Below are positions 60,710-64,000 of a DNA stretch of 64,000 nt, piece after piece. The notes beneath the pieces are model-generated. The model saw only the letters and a list, made by a program, of their open reading frames with translations. It ran no database searches and had not been told where the DNA came from. Source of the stretch: Fasciolopsis buskii (Eukaryota; Platyhelminthes; Trematoda; Plagiorchiida; Fasciolidae); NCBI GenBank assembly GCA_008360955.1, contig LUCM01007486.1, positions 161,165-225,164 of the forward strand, read 5' to 3'. Both the position numbers and the translations under genes were made by a program. Within the stretch, counting starts at the first letter, position 1; each line of letters begins with the position of its first letter.

Positions 60710-61850
60710 AGATTTCAACGGTCCCGCAATATTTCCAGCAAGCCAAATGCCAGCATATACCTTATACAAAACAACCAATAGCTCAAAGATCCCAAGTAAA
60801 TTGCTGAGGCCTTCATCTCATCCTTCTCCTTCACCCTCACTACCGATATCTCCGCCAATCTACTCACCCTCCTTAGGCTAATAGTCCAAGCAATTCCTTC
60901 CAATTTATTTAAAGCAGAGAAAATAGAGGAGGCTCTCGCCGTCATCCAACCGACTTGCCTGATTGGCTCGGACGGTGTTCCCCCCACCCCACTCACCTCC
61001 GGGAATTCGGATGCACCACTTATTTTGTTAAACCGGTTTACTATCTCCATGTCAACTGGGGTATGTTCCGTTCACTGGAAGGTCTCCACCATTGTTTCTC
61101 TCCACAAAAATGGACCACTTTACGATTTACAAAACTACCGTCTGATAGACCACACATTCGGCATGACGAGACTCATAGAGCGGATTGTCAAGGGACAACT
61201 AACATGCTTTTTCGCTACCACCGACTTAACTGGTGAATTCCATCATGGTTTTCTTGGGTGCAGATCCTGTATCTCATGCCAGTGGTTTGTTCAATCTGGT
61301 CACCCTAAATGCCGATAAGAAAATGGTCATTACATTAATCTTCTTTGACATGACCAAGGATTTTGGCCACGATCGTTGCTAAAAAACAATTAATATGGCT
61401 TGTTGGACCTACTCTACTATTGGTTAACTTCCCACAACCCTTAACGCTCACAAGCAGTCAGTAGCAAAGGAACCTTGACCCAACCCCGGCCAATCACTAG
61501 CAGTGCAACACAAAGTAGCCCCCTCTGCCCCTTACTGGTCCTGCTATAGGTAAACCATATTTTTATTGAAAAATTCCACTCATACCTTTCTTACTCGCCG
61601 ATAAAATTAAGGTAGTCTATTCTTTCAAGTTAATTACAGAGGACGATGCAACCTGCTTCATCGTGACCCCCTCTGATTACGCCGCGTTAAGCTTAACCTC
61701 ATATTCCTTCCCATGCTTTTAAGGTCGCAAGCACACACTGCTGGAAACCCCACCCAATTTGCTAATGAGGTTTCTTGCCCCCTCAGGAATCCACCGGTTT
61801 CCTTTGGAATACCACCCAAAGTATCATTTCGGTAAAAAATCTTCACGGTC
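60710..61850 (+). mobile_element. Second LINE reverse transcriptase remnant
   Basis: Plus strand. LIGSDGVPPTPL at about 60,957-60,992 (the usual G-P-D-G-I-P-P), VCSVHWKVSTIVSLHKNGP and NYRLID (61,133-61,150; usual W-K-x-A-x-V-x-P-I-x-K-x-G and N-Y-R-P-I), HHGFLGCRSC (usual Q-H-G-F-x-x-x-R-S-C), LIFFDMTKDFGHDR (about 61,337-61,378; motif A, Asp kept), a motif B remnant SPLCPLLVLL (about 61,514-61,543) with V-N-H-I-F, and LLADKIKVVY (about 61,591-61,620; motif C, where the usual A-D-D is A-D-K). Stops and frameshifts occur between blocks. It differs in sequence from the 58.5-kb LINE, so it is a separate insertion. No endonuclease was recognised upstream. Confidence 0.75.
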
Positions 61851-63699
61851 TTTCACTCTAACCCATGGAATAGGTTCCTGGATCATGTTCAGTCCAGCCA
61901 GAACCTAACACACCTCAAGAATGTACGATCCTAATTTGTCAAAGTATTCTCATTTTCCAGCTTAACAGGAACCAATATCAGTCTAGAACAGGCTTTCGAA
62001 GGACACCTGGGCTTTTAGCTCCTACTCAAATTAAGTACCCAAAGCTGCGCCACCTTATATCAGTTTCCTTCTTAAGACTACTGATACCTTTACCTCGGTC
62101 GTTATACCATCCGTCCTGCAGATCCACTAATAAAAAGCAATAAATCAACGGAAATAGACTAAGCCATACTGCAGTCCAACGGTTTCTCAAAGCATTAATC
62201 TAAATAATTATCCATTTACAGTCCCGTTCTCTTTATTGGGTCAACAGCGCAGAACATGCTGACTGTGAAATTTGTCGAAAATGAAAAACCTGGTACTTCG
62301 GAGTAGGTAACAACTGATTGCAACTAAATTAATTTACGTCATAATGACAACCTGTTCTCAGTGCGACCCTGGCCACCGTACAACTTATATGGTCAACCGG
62401 GGTGCCAGTTCGATGCATCACCAATAAACCGTCTGATGGTTGACTTAAAGCAAACTCACCTTAGCTCCACATCCTCCACCATAAACCTTGAATTCTTACA
62501 TTGCCGTTCTTCAATTTTTTGGCCAAATGTTTCATTCACACAACCAACTTTGTCCGGGTGAAGTCTTTATTTCTCTACCGTTCCTTATTCGCCATAACCC
62601 CAAGCTAGCAACCAAAGCAGATTACGCATTGCTCTTATGTTTCAGATCCCCCCACTCGTGCTGTTACCAGTTCAACCCCTTAAAAGCAATTCCAAATCCA
62701 CCGGCTTCCCTCTCCCTCAAGGACGCTGAATTCCGGATCAGGTAATCGGGTACCGGTCCGCTCAACTCAAACCAAGTCGTTGATACCATTGGATATCCCC
62801 ACTCAGATGGATCTTAATGACTGGTTGAAATTACAGTTGCTTCTGCCACTGGGATGTCGTGTACGCCCCTTCAGACGCTCCATGAGTAATGTCGTCTAAG
62901 ATCAAAGTCTGCGACAGCATAAATGGCAGCATAGGTGATATCCTTGGCTGGTGCATTTAAAATATTTTTACTTCTCACACAAACGTTTTCTCCATTGTAT
63001 CCCCCAGTACAAATTATGCTAGCCGCACAGGGATGAAATCATAGGCCTGAGAGTTCCATATCCTCTTTGCAAAACGCTTTGGTAAATCGCATTCTTCATT
63101 TAGTTTGGCAGACTTGGTAGTATTTCTCCGATCTCTTCAGCATTTTATCGGCCCTTTGTCGCTGTTGCAAACGACATTCTTGTTCACCTTGCTTGAAGGT
63201 CCACTTGGTTTTGAATAATTTTCATCCAGTTGTCATATTCTCACTGATCTCCATTTCCTCAGCTAAACTATTTTGTCTTTCATGAAGCTCTCGATATTTG
63301 TACTTCCGGTCATATTTGGACATTCGCCGCTGAGCTCACTTCAAGTTTTGCACCAGCGACGTAGAAATTTAGTGCACTTAAACACGAAATGACTTGCAGT
63401 CCGTTGTTCGCGAACAGTGACAGAAGATACCATATAAACTTAAAAATGTTTCGTCCATTTTTTATTTTTGTCTTTCATAATGGTGAAATGCACATCGCTT
63501 AACAGTTATTGATCATTTTTCCTGAGGAATCCAACGTTGCATATATCGCCATGTCTCTTTAACTTCTATTATTCACGTTTCCTCTGCATCATCCAAGTAA
63601 AAATTTGACCTCGCTTTGCGCATGCCTAACGCAAATAGAAAAATATACATTATTATCACGTTCACTTGCCCTTTACCGTTGCAACCACTTTTGCCTCGA
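61851..63699. other. Unrecognised stretch
   Basis: No supported gene. The first few hundred bases may be the decayed C-terminal part of the preceding LINE. Frames at 62,361-62,745 (+) have no motif. Confidence 0.35.
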
Positions 63700-63862
63700 C
63701 CCCGATTGGCAATGTGCAATTACAATACTGACAACGCAGGTACTAGAACAGTACAACGGAGACAGTCGGGAACGGTGAGTGGAGCGAGCGTAAGCAATGT
63801 GCAAATGTTGATCGGTCTAACAAGCAATCTAGAGGAACATTTCCATGCTCCGTTACGGAACG
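63700..63862 (+). repeat. Interspersed repeat family A, copy 4 (diverged, partial)
   Basis: Same orientation as the 45.4-kb copy but more diverged: CAATACTGACAAC, ACAGTCGGGAAC, GAGCGTAAGCAATGTGCAA and a right end GAGGAACATTTCCATGCTCC align in order. It is the weakest of the four copies. Confidence 0.5.
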
Positions 63863-64000
63863 AACAACGGCCTTTGGACCACCACACCTTGACCGCTGGT
63901 TGGTATGAATAAAAGTAGTTAGTGACTCCGTCTTATTTTATGAGCGTACCTGTGATTGCACAGGTGAAACCGAAAAGGCGATAGCAGCTAATTTCAAAAA

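Noticed and set aside
60715..61050. 111-codon minus-strand frame
   Set aside because: Antisense of LINE reverse-transcriptase sequence with the G-x-D-G-V-P-P block on the plus strand.

Overview
The window reads as a eukaryotic, non-coding-rich and transposon-rich stretch of a metazoan genome, most likely a parasitic flatworm (tapeworm or fluke). The clues are: no long open frames and no operon-like packing; several dead non-LTR retrotransposons (LINEs) of CR1/L2-like type; Penelope-like elements (PLEs) that carry both a reverse transcriptase and a GIY-YIG endonuclease; and exon-like frames split by very short introns (36 nt at 34,171-34,206 and 42 nt at 53,060-53,101). From memory, introns of about 36 nt are a size peak in tapeworms, so a cestode is my first guess, but the species is not decided by sequence alone.

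Layout. 1-4.15 kb: nothing recognised. 4.17-7.2 kb: an interspersed repeat copy beside a minus-strand LINE with endonuclease and reverse transcriptase, broken by stops and frameshifts. 8.35-9.15 kb: the last three exons of a plus-strand host gene I cannot name, facing a convergent minus-strand frame at 9.23-9.61 kb. 9.6-24.5 kb: mostly unrecognised, with a few weak exon candidates. 24.5-27.1 kb: a PLE whose N-terminal 661 bp is present twice as an inverted repeat around its reverse transcriptase. 27.1-38.3 kb: mostly unrecognised, with a good two-exon candidate at 34.0-34.4 kb and a minus-strand exon candidate at 36.2-36.5 kb. 38.3-46.0 kb: two more copies of the interspersed repeat, a second short repeat family and a LINE endonuclease remnant. 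47.8-61.7 kb: a dense transposon block.

The most striking structure is in that block. Two 2,578-bp arms (49,378-51,955 and 54,755-57,332) are inverted copies with a constant coordinate sum, so they show no net insertion or deletion. They enclose a 2.8-kb spacer with an intron-containing frame encoding part of a PHD-type zinc finger. The outer 114 bp of each arm is a PLE terminal repeat with a degenerate hammerhead-like hairpin. Immediately outside each arm lies a PLE GIY-YIG fragment, but these two fragments are in the same orientation and carry the same inactivating lesions. The arms also hold decayed coding sequence. The composite is about 9 kb of PLE-bounded inverted duplication around a small gene. 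I cannot match it to a described element type; it may be a rearrangement created by PLE activity, an unusual composite element or an ordinary inverted segmental duplication.

All mobile elements look dead. None of the host exon candidates could be named; they are reported as structures only.
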